From: Pinus tabuliformis | Lineage: Eukaryota > Streptophyta > Pinopsida > Pinales > Pinaceae | NCBI GenBank assembly: GCA_031772625.1 | Contig: CM062805.1 | Location: forward strand, 515,634,102 to 515,698,101 | Reading direction: 5' to 3' | DNA: 64,000 bases | In this document: positions 32,150-44,930 of the stretch, piece after piece | Layout of the letters: the number at the start of each line of letters is the position of its first letter | Position numbering within the stretch: position 1 is the stretch's first letter | Notes under the pieces: model-generated | Told to the model about the DNA's origin: nothing | What the model saw: the letters and a program-made list of their open reading frames with translations, nothing else | Databases searched by the model: none | Program-made: the position numbers and the translations under genes

Positions 32150-35100
32150 ATCCAAATCATAGTCAAGCAATGGTGACGATGACCCGTATTTGTGACAAGA
32201 TGAAGATTACACACGATCAAATACCCCAGAATAATGAAGCTACTCAACATCTCAATTCTCAAATTCACCAAACTCGTCAGAATCACATAAGAAACCCAAG
32301 TCTCCAAAAGCATCGTCCATACACCATCAACGAAATAGTAACACGAATTTTCAAAATATGCAACTCCGGAATCAGTTCTCAAATATGCAGCTTGTGAATC
32401 AATACCCTCTCTTTAATCCTACAATTGTGACATATCAACGACAAGCAAAACTTGAACTCTCTAAATTTGACGGTAATGAGAAAAGTAGTGTCGCATGGTT
32501 CAATAAAGCAGAGGAATATTTCAAGATCTACGGTATTGACAATGATGATGAAAAGATTAGGCATGCATCCATGCAAATGGAAGGCAAAGCATATAATTGG
32601 TATATGTGGTGGAAAAAGACGACACTTTCTATTAGTTGGAGGAAATTCAAAAATGCATTCTTTAAAAGGCTCCAAGGAAGAAGAGTTCTTCTCGGCACTC
32701 ACCAGAATGCAACAAAAAGGAAATGTGGACCAATACACTTGAGAATGGGAAACGTTAGCTACACGGGTACCTAGATTATCATAAAATCGTCTCATTCAGT
32801 CATACATCACGGGGCTTAAACCCCATATCCAGGCTGAGCTCAAGCTTCATGACATCACTTCTATAGAAGTAGCAAGACAAAAGGAAAAAGTTGTTGAAAA
32901 TAAGCATGAAAAGATGCAATGGCCAAAAGTTGAAAGAGTATATTCAAGACGAATATTTTACCAAGTCGCGAACACAGATAACACAAAATATGTTCCACCA
33001 CATCTTTGTGAAGGAGAAAAAACTAACTTGGAATGGCAAAGAATGAAAGAGGGCAAGTGCAAACATTGTGGCAAAAAATGGGACCCTAAACATAGGCGTG
33101 ATAAAGGAAAAGAGACCAAGAACCTATATAAATGTGAAGCAACTAATGATTCAGACAATAAAGAATCAAATGGAGAAGAAATCAAAGATTCTCTAGAATT
33201 TTCTCCATAACTAGATAACGAGAATATTCCACAAGTGTCATTATCAGCCATGGCAAGTAAATCACAACCCCAAACATTAAAATTAAAATGACATATCAAG
33301 AAGATCAACGTAATGGTTATGATCAATACCGGTAGCACCCACAACATTTTGGAGTCAATTAAGGTGAAAAGACTCAACATTTTCACATTTCCCATGCCCA
33401 ACATGAAAGTTATGATGGTTGACGGTAAGAAAATTGAAAAAGTAGGGAAATGCCATAAAGTCAAATTACATATTCGAGACTATAATCTAGAGTGTTCATT
33501 CTACACTGTACCATTAGGAGGAGTGGATGTGGTCTTAGGTATCCAATGGCTTGAAACCCTAGGTACTTACTCTACCAACCATCAAAAGCAATTTATAAAA
33601 TGTAAATGGGAAGGGCATAAATACAAGTTATATGGGTTCCAACTCCCTGAGAATCAAATTGTATCATCATCCCAGATTATGAAAATGATTCGAAAAGGAG
33701 CACAAGCGTATTTAGTATAGTGTCATCAATTAGAAATGTTAACTTCAAATATGGTCAACAAAGAAGCACCAAAGGTCCAAGAGCTAATTCAAAAGCATGA
33801 AAAAGTATTCCAAGATCTTCCAATGAAGTTGCCTCCTAAAAGAGAAATCGAGCATACAATCGAAATCAAATCAAGATAAAATCCCATAAACATCAAACCA
33901 TATCGATATCCACATCATCAAAAAACCAAAATTTAAAGATTAGTCTAGGATGTTTTAAAATGTGGCATCATCACAAAAAGCATAAGTCCATATGTTGCTC
34001 CTGTTGTATTAGTTCGAAAAAAAATGGATCGTTTAGATTATGCATCGATTATCGAGGACTAAATAAAATAACAATTAAAAACATGTTTCCAATCCCTTTT
34101 ATCGATGAAATGTTGGATGAACTACATGCGGCTAAATACTTATTAAAATTGGACTTAAAGTCAGGGTATTACCAAATTAGAATAAGGTTGGAAGACATAG
34201 CAAAAATTGCATTCCAAACATATGAAGGTCATTACGAATTTAAAGTAATGCCTTTTGGATTAACCAATGCACCAACAACATTCCAAGCTAGTATGAACGA
34301 GCTATTACGTCCATACCTAAGGAATTTTGTGTTAGTGTTCTTTGATGACATTCTAATTTATAGTAGAACATGGAAGGATCACCTACAACATTTGGAGCAA
34401 GTTCTTACTGTATTATAAGAGCATCAATTTTATGCCAAGAAATCCAAATTCACTTTTGGGAAGGAAGAAGTAGAGTATTTCAGATATATAATATCCAAGG
34501 AAGAAGTAAAAGTAGATCCTAATAAGATCAAGGCTATAAGGGAATGGCCCAAACCAATTAATATCTCCAAGCTAAGAGGATTCTTAGGATTGATCGGGTA
34601 TTATCGAAGATTTATTAAAAATTATGCCCATATAACCACACCCCTAATGAACCTTCTAAATAAGAACTCATTTTGATGGAATGATGAAGCATAAAAGTGT
34701 TTTGAAAACTTGAAGGAAGTTATGTCTAATGCCCCTGTATTGGCAACTCCATACTTCTCAAAGCCATTTGTAATTGAGTGTGATGCTTCATATTTTGGCA
34801 TAGGAGTAGTACTAATGCAAGATAGTCACCCAATCGCGTTTGAAAGAAGGAAGTTCAATAAGCAAGAACATCTCAAGTCTACATACCACAAGGAAATATT
34901 TGCTATTATGCACAGATTGGCCAAATGGAGACAATATCACTTGGGAAGTAAGTTCTTAATACGAACATAACATAATAGTCTTCGGCATCTCCTCCAGTAG
35001 AAAACGCTATCTATAGAACAATAAAAATGGATAGAAAAAATCGCTACATTCGACATGGATATATTACATAAGAAGGGGAAAGATAACGTAGTAGTTGATG

Positions 35101-36443
35101 CTCTGTCTAGGAAGGACGAAGAACCATCACTATTTGCAATTTTGATTGTTGTTCCCGAATGGCTTAATGAGATTCGAAGTGAATATGCAAAATATCCAGA
35201 AACAAGTGCTATAATCAATAACCTTCCTCAAAATTCAAAATTTGAATGGAAGAACGATATTCTATGGTACAAGGGAAGAATTTATTTGAATTCAAATTCC
35301 AAATTTAAAGCCAAGATTCTCAAGGAGTCACATGATTCACTATGAGTCGGACATGTAGGGTTCTTTAAAACCTACTATAATGCACGTTAGTCATTCTTTT
35401 TTAAGGGAATGAGTAACGATATTTGGAAATATGTAGCAGAATGCGATAAATGCCAGAGGAATAAAAATGAAAATATTATGACACCTGGACTACTTCATCC
35501 TTTAAATATCCCAAATCAGAAATGGGAAGAAATATCAATGGACTTTATCGAAGGTTTACCTGTGTCTGATGGTAAGGATAAAATTCTTGTAGTAGTCAAC
35601 AGACTCACCAAGTATGCTCACTTTATTGGAATGAGGAAATCAGACTCAGCAAAACAAATCACTAAGATATTTTGCAAAAATGTTTACACATTACATGGAT
35701 TTCCCAAGGTCATTGTTAGCAGTAGAGATGCCAAATTTAAGGGTAATTTTTGGAAGGAATTTTTCAATCATATAGGAACCTCTCAACATGAGTTCAGCTT
35801 ACCATCCTCAAATAGATGACCAAACATAGGTTGTCAATAAATTTTTAGAAGCCTACCTACGTTGTTGTGCCACAAACAAACAAAATAAGTGGGTTCAGTG
35901 GTTACATCTCGTTGAATGGTGGTACAATTCTACTTACCACACGTCAGCGAAAATGACTCCATTTCAAGCTTTGTATTGTTACGAACCTCCAAAATGGAAG
36001 TACTTTTCTATCATCGAGACGAAACTTCCAGCTGTTAAAAACCAGTTAGAAGAAAACCAAAAATTCATCCAAACTCTAAAAAAATAAATCTAAATATGGC
36101 AAGAAATCATATGAAGTAACAAGTTGACCGAAACAAAACCAAGAGAGATTTTGAAGTCGGAGAATGGGTATTTGTTAAACTTCAGCCTTACAAGCAGTTA
36201 TCGCTAAAACAGAAGGGAAAAAACAAATTGGCACCAAGGTTTTATGGACCGTACCAAATCAACAAAAAGATCAACCAAGTAGCATATAGTGTAAGCCTTC
36301 CTAATAAAAGTCATGTTCACAAAGTTTTCCATGTATCCTGCCTTAAAAAGGCACTTGGAGAAAGTCAATCAACACAAACAACACTTACGACCTTAGATGA
36401 CAAAGGAAGGGTCATTCCAGAACTAGAAGGAATCATCCATTAG
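32150..36443 (+). pseudogene. gypsy-2 gag-pol
   Basis: gag from about 32150, with KLELSKFDG, AWFNKAEEYF and HIQAELKLHD. An incomplete knuckle, CKHCGKKWDPKH, is at about 33058-33095. Protease near 33319 reads INTGSTHNIL, with the catalytic Asp replaced by Asn. Reverse transcriptase runs from about 33980 ([37 protein letters not shown]) with catalytic FFDD. RNase H is at about 34710-35100 (VIECDASYFGIGVVL, ALSRK). Integrase runs from about 35240 to 36440, with the zinc-finger end CDKCQRN, DFIEGLPVS, TLHGFPKVIVSSRDAKF and C-terminal HKVFHVSCLKK. Frames change at least at about 32690 and 33960, with many stops. It shows no clear chromodomain. Confidence 0.88.
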
Positions 36444-36600
36444 GGAAAATAAGCTGCGATCATGAGTAATCAAAGAATACCTGATAAAGTGGAAGGACTT
36501 ACTAAAAGAGGAAGCTTCTTTGGAGACAAAAGCATTTCATCAACAACACTCGTCGTTATGTATGCTTTGAGGACAAAGCATCTTTTCAAGTGAAAGGCAA

Positions 36601-36756
36601 TGTTATATAAAATTAAGTAGTCTGTAGTTAGTAAGTAATTAAGAAAAGGGCACCGAGAGGTACCTAAGGTTGTATTTATGCTAGGGCCTCCCATAGTTGT
36701 AAACATCATTCAATTAATGAATATATATATATCTATTTTTGAGTTTAAATGCTCCA
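36601..36756 (+). repeat. 3' LTR of gypsy-2
   Basis: 156 bp, homologous to 30978-31143, preceded by aagtgaaaggcaa (a weak purine tract) and followed by gtcga. Confidence 0.85.
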
Positions 36757-36949
36757 GTCGACATATCCTCTATTTAGCCTCGCAATGTCAATCCACAAAT
36801 TCTTCTCATTCCCAATATCGAAATTATTGTTGTTGTTGTTGGCACCTATTGTTTCTACCTCCCGCCTCCTGTTGTTGTTGCATGGAATTCCTGCCTGAAA
36901 TAGTTGGTTGTTGTTGTTGTTGCATGTTGAACCGATACCTCGACTGCAA

Positions 36950-37126
36950 GTACTTGTAATTGAAGCTTGTTAAGGTACGAAGCATTGTCAGTCTACCAAA
37001 ACAACAAATTCCATAGCATGTTTAATCATAAATAAATAAGTTAGGTTACTTCCATTATCAAGCCACATTTATCTTAATCCACAAAATCTTCACGATCTAT
37101 ATTGCTTACAGTGTTGTTACCTCAGA
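36950..37126 (+). repeat. 175-bp direct repeat, copy 1
   Basis: From cttgtaattgaag to gtgttgttacctc. Copy 2 is about 950 bp downstream. The ends are not TG...CA, so LTRs of a small element are not supported. Confidence 0.8.
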
Positions 37127-37774
37127 TACTTGTAAAAAACTATATATGTGTGATCGATGGTCATGAACACCTGTAAATCTCAAAGTCCTGAAATATTAAA
37201 AGGAGAATATATTCAGGTCAGGCAGTTCTAAGACAACACATGAACAATTGAACAGAACAAACCGAGGAAAACAAAGTATATACAATAGACTTAACTGGAA
37301 AATGAGAATATTATTTCAATTTTTTATTCATAAACTTGCTAAACTACATACAAATAGGCATGATGTTTGGTTTTACAAGTTGTTTCATTTCCGAAGTCTA
37401 TTCAAATGATTAGTTCTCACACTCCTATTCCAATGTAAACAACTTAGCTACCTATTACTAATATTCCCACTTAGGCAAATTATTAAAAATGTTAAGTGGA
37501 GTCAAACTACATCCACTATCAAGTTGAAGTTGTTCTTGCAAAATCAAAACCTTCATCATTACATATGTGATCATCTTCCTTGTCTCACAAAGCTACGCCT
37601 ATGTGTTTCCTTTTTTAACTTGGCCATGGACAAAATGGTACTTCAATTTTGCGATTTATAGCATGTAATCTTGGTGATGGACACATAAAACCAACAAAGA
37701 TAGAAATTTGGTTATAGATTTTGACATCAAATGCCACCCACAATCAGATTATAGGAAATTGTGATGCCAGGGCA

Positions 37775-37890
37775 CAAGCAAGAAGGGTGAATGAAATAGC
37801 ACATTGTCTCCATCTATTTTTACTGAGCATTGAATACATTCAACTATTTCAGTGATTGCCAAGTAAAGGTACCCAATGGTAAGGCACAAT
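37775..37890 (-). repeat. Dispersed repeat, inverted relative to 43536-43650
   Basis: The reverse complement reads gtgccttaccattgggtacc, then a segment that also appears at 43536 as gtgccttaccactaggtacc, with matching downstream aaaatagatggaga and cattcaccct. Probably two copies of an unclassified repeat family. Confidence 0.65.
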
Positions 37891-37900
37891 GAGATTGTAA

Positions 37901-38076
37901 CTGCTTGTAATTGAAGTTGGTTAAGGTACGAAGCATTGTCAGTCTACCAAAACAACAAATTCCATAGCATGTTTAATTATAAATAAATAAGTTAGGTTAC
38001 TTCCATTATCAAGCCACATTTATCTTAATCCATAAAATCTTCACGATATATATTTCGTGCAGTGTTGCTACCTCTA
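37901..38076 (+). repeat. 175-bp direct repeat, copy 2
   Basis: From cttgtaattgaag to gtgttgctacctc, over 90 percent alike to 36950-37126 by eye. Confidence 0.8.
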
Positions 38077-38576
38077 TTGCTTTTGTTTATGCTTATGGAC
38101 CCTTATCTTGAGAAGTGCCCTCCCATGCCTATGCTACCATGTTAGTAATTGTAATATGTGGGAAAGCAATTGTCATATGTGGAAAATGGTGGAGGAAAGC
38201 ATGGCCTTAAGGGCTGCAGAAAGTGATTGTCATTTGGAGAAGAAGGCAGGCGAAAAACAATGAGGCACTTGTCCAATTTGACACAGATAATATGAGCGAG
38301 ACAACCATCTGCCCCCATATAGAAAAACTAGCATGATAAATCGTTAGGTGGTATGGTTTAGGCCTTGCGCCTATGTTATGGAGGCAAAGTTGTCGGACAC
38401 TTGGCTCTCATGTGATGGCCCGCATGGTCCATCGATGTTGTTTGTAACTTCTTTTGATTCCACACTTTATGTTTAAAAACTGCTTTAACACCTTTGTGAG
38501 GATGTCAGTGTTGTTTTCGTGCCACCTCCAAATGCATCTGAGTACAACAATTTAGTAGTCACTGTGCTCTTGTTTT

Positions 38577-39466
38577 CATATGTTTGGATTCATTAGAAAG
38601 TCTGTAATTCTCTTTTTCCTTGGATTTTCTGGTTTTGCAAAAACCGTCTCTACAAAAATCTGATTATTTTGTTTTTTCCCCTTTTTTTGGCCCTTGCTAA
38701 AGTTATCTCTGCAGAAATTTCCAAGTTGACTTGTTTTTTTATTAGTTTTTTAGCAAACCCAAAACAACCAGTTCTACAATTTTTACCATTATATCTATTG
38801 GATGCAATGGGCGTAACCAACAATATAGACAAATGGCTTCATTTGAACCTAGTCCTATCTTTTCTTCCAATTAGAAAGTTAGAAAGAAAATTGGGCTAGC
38901 AATGAGGATTTGGATAATGCATATTTTGATATTAGAAACTAGCATATGGATTGATGAAATACGTTACAATGGCATAATCAATAGTATCGATAAAGGGATT
39001 ATTGTTTCAGTATCGAATTTATCTTTTCATATGTTTGGATTCATTGGAAGTTTGTTATTTTCTTTTTCCTTTGATTTTTTGGTTTTACAAAAACCGTCTT
39101 TGCAAATAATTCTGGTTATTTTATTTTTCCCCTTTTTTTTGGCCCTTGTTAAAGTCATCTCTGCAGAAATTTCCAAGTAGACTTGCTTTTGAATACATTT
39201 TTAGCAAACCCAAAACAACCAGTCCTACAATGTTACCATTATATATATTGGATGTAATGGGTGTAGCCAATTGTATAGATAAATGCCTTCATTTGAACCT
39301 GTTCCCGTCTTTCTTCCAATTAGAAAGTCTGAAAGCAAATAGGGTTTGCATGGGGGATTTGGATAATGTATATTTTGATATTGGTTGCTAGTGTATGTAT
39401 TGATGGAATAAGTTACAATGGGCATAGTCAATAGTATGGATAAATGGCTTGTTGTTTCAGTATGGC
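38577..39466. repeat. Tandem duplication of about 452 bp
   Basis: Copy 1 is about 38577-39028 and copy 2 about 39029-39466; both start atgtttggattcattggaa or a close variant and share gcaaacccaaaacaacc. Divergence is moderate with indels, so it is older than the 3.49-kb duplication. Non-coding. Confidence 0.85.
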
Positions 39467-39600
39467 ATGAACCTATTGATGTTTTGTCTTCCTTTCATAA
39501 TGTATATAGGGTTGGCATGGAGGATTTGTTCTTCTAGGGTTATTGTTATTTGAATATGTTTGTAAATTATTTGATACATATGATTAGATTTGGAAACCTT

Positions 39601-39728
39601 TGCAAATTTTGGAGATGCCCCTATGTATATACTTGCGAGGATTTCAGAGTTAATGTCCAAAACTCTGCAAATTTTGGAGACACCCCTATGTATATACCTG
39701 CGAGAATTTGAAAGTTAACGCCCAAATT
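39601..39728. repeat. 65-bp tandem duplication
   Basis: tgcaaattttggaga begins units at 39601 and 39666; both continue cccctatgtatatac. Confidence 0.85.
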
Positions 39729-40240
39729 GGTGAAATTTTAAACTTTTTTAAGAGTCCTGAAAAGGGCTTGCTAAATTAGGTTGGTTCTAGCTGAGACATT
39801 GGACAACCGTTAAATGTTTTGTTGGGTGGTTGGAAACTATTTTTAATGTTTTCTAGGTCTGAAGAATGAGAAAAAAAATATACCAGAAATGTGAAATGGA
39901 TCTATGAAAGTATGGATATGATGATGCAAAAAATGTGGAAGTTTAGGCAATTTCCATGCCTATTTACTAAGCCTTGAACTCTTCTACTGTCTGATTGATT
40001 GTTTCTCTCAGATTTACTGATTCAATCCATTGGATTCTCAAATGCTTGCACATGGATAGAAATAAAGAGAAAAACGTTTAGCCATTTCCAGTCAATTTTA
40101 AAAGCTTCTTCAATGTACTTCATATTCATGTTCTTGGAATTTGTTTCATAACAAACCATGTCACTTGCTTGAGGCATGGCAAGATTTATTTGAATCCACT
40201 TAGCTTTTTCACTTGTAGCATTCTTCAACTTTGAAGTAGA

Positions 40241-40358
40241 GAACTGAAATAGAGCATGAAGTAAGGTTTGTGTCATGTTTTATAACATTAATGAGTGGTG
40301 AACTGAAATGGAGCATGAAGTAAGGTTTGTGTCATGTTTTATAACATTAATGAGTGGT
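40241..40358. repeat. 59-bp tandem duplication
   Basis: Units at 40241-40299 and 40300-40358, gaactgaaat to atgagtggt, one or two differences. Confidence 0.9.
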
Positions 40359-41502
40359 GTTTCACTCTGATATTGTATAGTTATTCATTCATTGGGATTG
40401 TAAAGCTTATCCTCTTATAGGAGAAGTGACCTAATGTTTGGTTATGATCTATTTAGATGTTAAAAACTAGGGCCATAATTGTTCATGGAATATTGATTCT
40501 AGTTTCTCATATGAGTTGACTTGCCTTGTGACCCTTGGGTTGCTTGTTTCCACTTTCTTGGCTTACTTCCTGCCTGGGTGGAATGGTTGGCTTGGGCCAT
40601 GACTATGTGCATAGGGACTTTCAGGTTACATGCTTCCACTTGGCTGACTCGCTTCCTTGTTGGGCATACTAGTTGGTTTGGGCCATAATTATTGGCATTA
40701 GTGTTGATTGGTTAGTGATGTCATGATAACTACAATATGATAAGACCTTAAATCCATTTGTCCTGCAACTAGCTACCAAATTTTTGACTGAAATGATCTT
40801 GTTATGATGTCATCCATTTTCTGAGGACTTGTGAATGTAAGCCCTATCAATCGGTTTATTTGTTTGGAGGTAGCCCATCTTAAAGAGATTATTGAAAGTA
40901 TGGAGATGCTCGTCTTGTCCCCAGTTGAGAAGTTGTCAATTGGATAGATACATGTTTAATTTAAGGGTTTGATGTATATTTAATTATTTTATTTGAGCCC
41001 TTACCATTTAATTCAAATTTGAAGGTGTACGTTTCTGCCTCTAGAGTCCATACCGTTGTATTGGAATATTTCAAATTTCATTACAGCAAGCATGGAAAAA
41101 TTGGATAATGAATGTTCTCATTATTGTTGGTATATTGGAGTATTGTTTGTCAGTTTTGTTGTTTTCTAAGGAGAAACCCCAACTTGGCCAGTTATGTTCA
41201 TTTGTTCATACATTTTTGTTTTAGCTATATTGAAAATAGTGTGAAATATGGTACCCAGGTTGTAATGTGAACTAGCCCTTTTAAACTAAACGACACTCTT
41301 CATAGGAGGGATGAAATTTGGGCAAGAAACATATAAGGTTCAAATTTCCATCCTTTAATGGAAACAAGAACAAACATTTTCAGGCAAAATTTGTCTTTAA
41401 TGTTATTTTTTTTACTGTTATGCTTTTGTCTATTGAAAATCAGAAATAAGAGGTTTTTCTTTTAGGGTTAGTAGGTGATTTAGGGAAAGTGTATGATCCT
41501 TT

Positions 41503-41597
41503 TTGTTTTTTTGTTTGTTTGTTTGTTTTTGTTTGTTTGTTTGTTTTGTTTGTTTGTTTGTTTGTTTGTTTGTTTGTTTGTTTTTTTTTTTTTTTTT
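41503..41597. repeat. TGTT microsatellite and T run
   Basis: (TTTG)n with interruptions, then about 17 T. Frames through it on both strands are low-complexity artefacts. Confidence 0.92.
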
Positions 41598-43298
41598 CGA
41601 GCTTTGAAAGTAGTCCAAACATGGTCAGAACTATGCCAGTTTTAGCAAACATTCAAGGAACTGTGACACATGTTTTTGAAAATCGTTGGAAACAACCTCA
41701 GAGGTTTTTGGAAATTATTGGAAGTCACTCAACATTTTCCTAGTATTGCTAGACACTTTTGAAAATGGTATCTGTCATCTGGAAATTGGAAATGTTTGGG
41801 ACAGTGGGAATAAATTTCCAATCTAATGGGAATAGTTTCTTGGATTCATTGATAATTGGTAGTTGAAAATTTCTAGTAAAATTTGTACTAAGATCATTAT
41901 TTACTTCACATACTACAAAGTTGTAGCTAAGTGTTATGTTTGGTCTAAATTTGGACACATTTATGGATTCATCTTTAGATTTGAATATGGATATTACAAT
42001 TTTAAATGCAGGTCTCATCACAACCAACAATTACAACTATAACAAAATCTATTAAGAAGTATGCCTTTGATTCTATCAACATTGTCCAGCCTAGAATTAA
42101 GATGCTATTCTTTTACCTGGATACAATTTTTCAAATATGCATTGGTGTTACATTCAACTTTGATCTTGCTATCTTGATTAAAAAACTTGATTTTAAGAAG
42201 GGCCAATTAATATTTTACTCTCGAACATCATTATCATGGAACCAATTGACAATAATGACATTACTTGGAGCTCCTTACTGTCAATAATAATCTCGGGGGA
42301 TGTTATTTAGATGTGCACTCAAAGTGAGGAGGTATGTTTTCTCCCTTTTGTTCATTAGTTATGTAATGGGTCCTTATGATTTTGGGTCTCTACTATTAGC
42401 GTCCCTAATTTACCCATAATACAAACTGTTGGTATGTGTTGAACAAAATTGGTAATGGGTATCTTGAATTATGAGTCGATGTTGTTGTAGACAAGGAATC
42501 TCGGTATCAGATGTTTGTGAGATTTATTTCATTCCCTATGTTTTCTCGAAGAGTCTTATACTTATATTACTGTAATGGATGCAATTGTCGTCCCTTTACA
42601 TAGTATATTCAAAGACAACATTATGTCATTGTAAATGGAGTTGCCTCAAGAGACACACTTTATAGCTCATGTAGGTCGAGATCCATCAACACTTCATATG
42701 TTTGGTCTTTGTAATGATTTACACAAATAGATTCACCTTGAGGTTAAGATGGCTGGCCTAACACCCCTATTGAATTCACCACTAACATATGTCTCAAACC
42801 CATCTCTTATCTGCCAAGACCTATTGAATGCTTGAGGTAGTAATCTCGATGCATATCCCTGCTTAAGATTGATCTATGCTAGATGCATGAGATCTAGCTC
42901 CTACATGTAGGTTTTGATAATATTTTCATAAGGCCATCAAACAAGCCGATTATTGATTTCTGTAAACCTTTATTTGGATGATCTTTGAACATCTTGTCAC
43001 ACCTCATTTGCCACAAGAAATTGAGAGTGATCATCTTGTATACCTGCCAAACCCTCCAACCACATTTGTGGAAGCATCAATAATCACAAAGAAGAATATT
43101 TCTCTAATTGAGGTGAACAAACTAAAGATTGAGCTCGGTTTTATTTTTGTTCAATATTTTGATAATTAGTGTGACACTCCTCCTTACTTTTCCTTAGATT
43201 ATGTCTCAAACAACTAGCCCTTAGATCAAATTTCTAACATGATTCTAATTGTTTTTCCCTAAATTCATTAATCCAACTTGGAAATTTTTACATTTCAG

Positions 43299-43301
<3 letters not shown>
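41598..43301. other. Non-coding, nothing recognised
   Basis: Ordinary AT-rich sequence. A phrase at 42661-42702 (tatagctcatgtaggtcgag) resembles 43765-43807, the flank of the copia-2 LTR, at low similarity. Confidence 0.4.

Positions 43302-43383
<82 letters not shown>
43302..43383. repeat. (AT)n microsatellite
   Basis: About 80 bp of AT dinucleotides with one or two interruptions near 43351. Confidence 0.95.
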
Positions 43384-43387
<4 letters not shown>

Positions 43388-43535
43388 CTCTTCCTCGTTC
43401 AAACTATACATCTGCACAGGGGTTAAAGTTTCCATATTTGTGGGTGGAAGTGATGTGTTTTCCATTGTAAATAACTGATCCATCAAGTTCATTTTATAGG
43501 AAACTCCTTCCCCATCTCAGAAGAGAAGGATCGAT

Positions 43536-43650
43536 GTGCCTTACCACTAGGTACCTTTACTTGGAAATCATTGAAATAGTTTAATATATTCAATTATTTG
43601 TAAAAATAGATGGAGATAGTATGATATTTTATTCACCCTGCTTGCTTGTT
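43536..43650 (+). repeat. Dispersed repeat, inverted relative to 37775-37890
   Basis: See 37775-37890; about 80 percent alike by eye over 115 bp. Confidence 0.65.
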
Positions 43651-43807
43651 TAAATAATTGTTAGCCCTAACACGACAATTTCTTGAGGATTTGGGAGTTA
43701 ATGGCACTACCAGATAAATGCTACAACTTTATTTCCTGCACATATATAACACATAACTTGGGGCACTATAAAGCTCAAATAGGTTGAGGTCCAACACACT
43801 TCATATG

Positions 43808-44930
43808 TGTTGAGAAATCTATAGGGTTATGGATAGAATGATTTCTCTTTAACTTGATAATTGCTTGTTATATCTTTTTACTTTTTCTTACTTATTAGCT
43901 TCTTCTTATATTATTATATTATTCTTATCATAAAAAAACTACCAAAACAAGAAGATTAACAATACATAAGGACATGGAATATAGGCTGCAAGCCCGGGCC
44001 AAAGCCTCACCACTTGAGTGGAAAACCCACAAATCTCTTCTCTTCTTATAGATTCTTCAATTGACGAATTCCAAGACCTATAGACCAATACCAACACCCT
44101 TCCAAGACCAAGTCCAACCTCCTTGATGATGTGATTCCTTTTGTCCAAGTCAAACCCAGTAAAATTTCTTCCAATGACACAATTTCGACCCACAACAATA
44201 GAATTTCAGCCTCTACTGCAAGTCTGAAATTTTTGGCCCTTCGAGTAGCAGCAACTTCCACACGTGTGAGCTTATTTAGGGCTTCCAAGACTTCTTTAGA
44301 CCTTCGCTTGACTTTATCCTTCTTCTAGGGCTTGAGGATGACCTAATTCAACTTTATTTCTGCATTTTTTCCAAGTTTGATCCTGCAGCAGCAAAACCCT
44401 AACCCAATAGTAGAAACCTTATCTTCCTTCCTTCACACGTGTGAAGAGAGAGAGAGAAAATAGCCCAAACACTTGATCCTTGTCCTTCTCCTTCTTCGCT
44501 AGCCTCTTTCTTCTTCTCCTTCACTTGCTTGATGAGAGAATGAATTGTGTCTCTAGGAGGTCGAGTTCCCTCCTATATATAGGCTTCCAAGGTGGACGAA
44601 GTTCCTCAAAATAGGTCAACTTCTTAGCTGGCAGGCCAACTTGGTCTTGAAGGATATTTTGACACTTTTAAATAAAAAAATAATTCTTTTTACAAGTTAC
44701 AATGCACCCAATGGGGTCTTCAACATATGGCAATGACTCTTTTGACTTCTTGACCTAGGAAAAACCCTATAAGCACTCAATGGGTGCTTGACCTATAAGA
44801 TAAAAGACCTTGAGCATGAACCCATGCTCCAAAATAATAATAGTAATTTTTCTTTTATTTTACAATATACAAGAATCAAAAGTACATTTCATATTTATGA
44901 AGATTGAACCTAATTACACATTTTTCAACA
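43808..44930 (-). repeat. 3' LTR of copia-2
   Basis: 1,123 bp. On the minus strand it starts TGTTGAAAAATG after the purine tract agttaagagggag and ends TTTCTCAACA. A TATA-type box (ctatatatagg) lies near 44570-44585, followed by CT-rich leader-like sequence. Its 5' partner is outside the window or lost. Confidence 0.8.

Larger units (their letters stand above)
30978..36756 (+). mobile_element. gypsy-2: complete Ty3/gypsy element with very short LTRs
   Basis: LTRs of only 166 bp (30978-31143) and 156 bp (36601-36756), both TGTTATATAAAATTAA to AAATGCTCCA, with flanking pentamers gtgga and gtcga (4 of 5). gag, protease, reverse transcriptase, RNase H and integrase lie between in gypsy order. 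Total 5.8 kb. All frames are broken. Confidence 0.88.
36757..38576. other. Non-coding DNA with a dispersed 175-bp direct repeat
   Basis: Contains TTG triplet runs (36827-36925) and the repeat pair at 36950 and 37901. No frame with recognisable domains. Confidence 0.5.

Noticed and set aside
36950-38076. TRIM element with 175-bp LTRs
   Set aside because: Ends lack TG...CA, and no TSD, primer site or purine tract was found.
41430-41743. Lys/Gln/Thr/Asn-rich and Phe/Val/Cys-rich frames
   Set aside because: Translation of a TTTG microsatellite.
43249-43492. Tyr-Ile-rich frames on both strands
   Set aside because: Translation of an (AT)n microsatellite.
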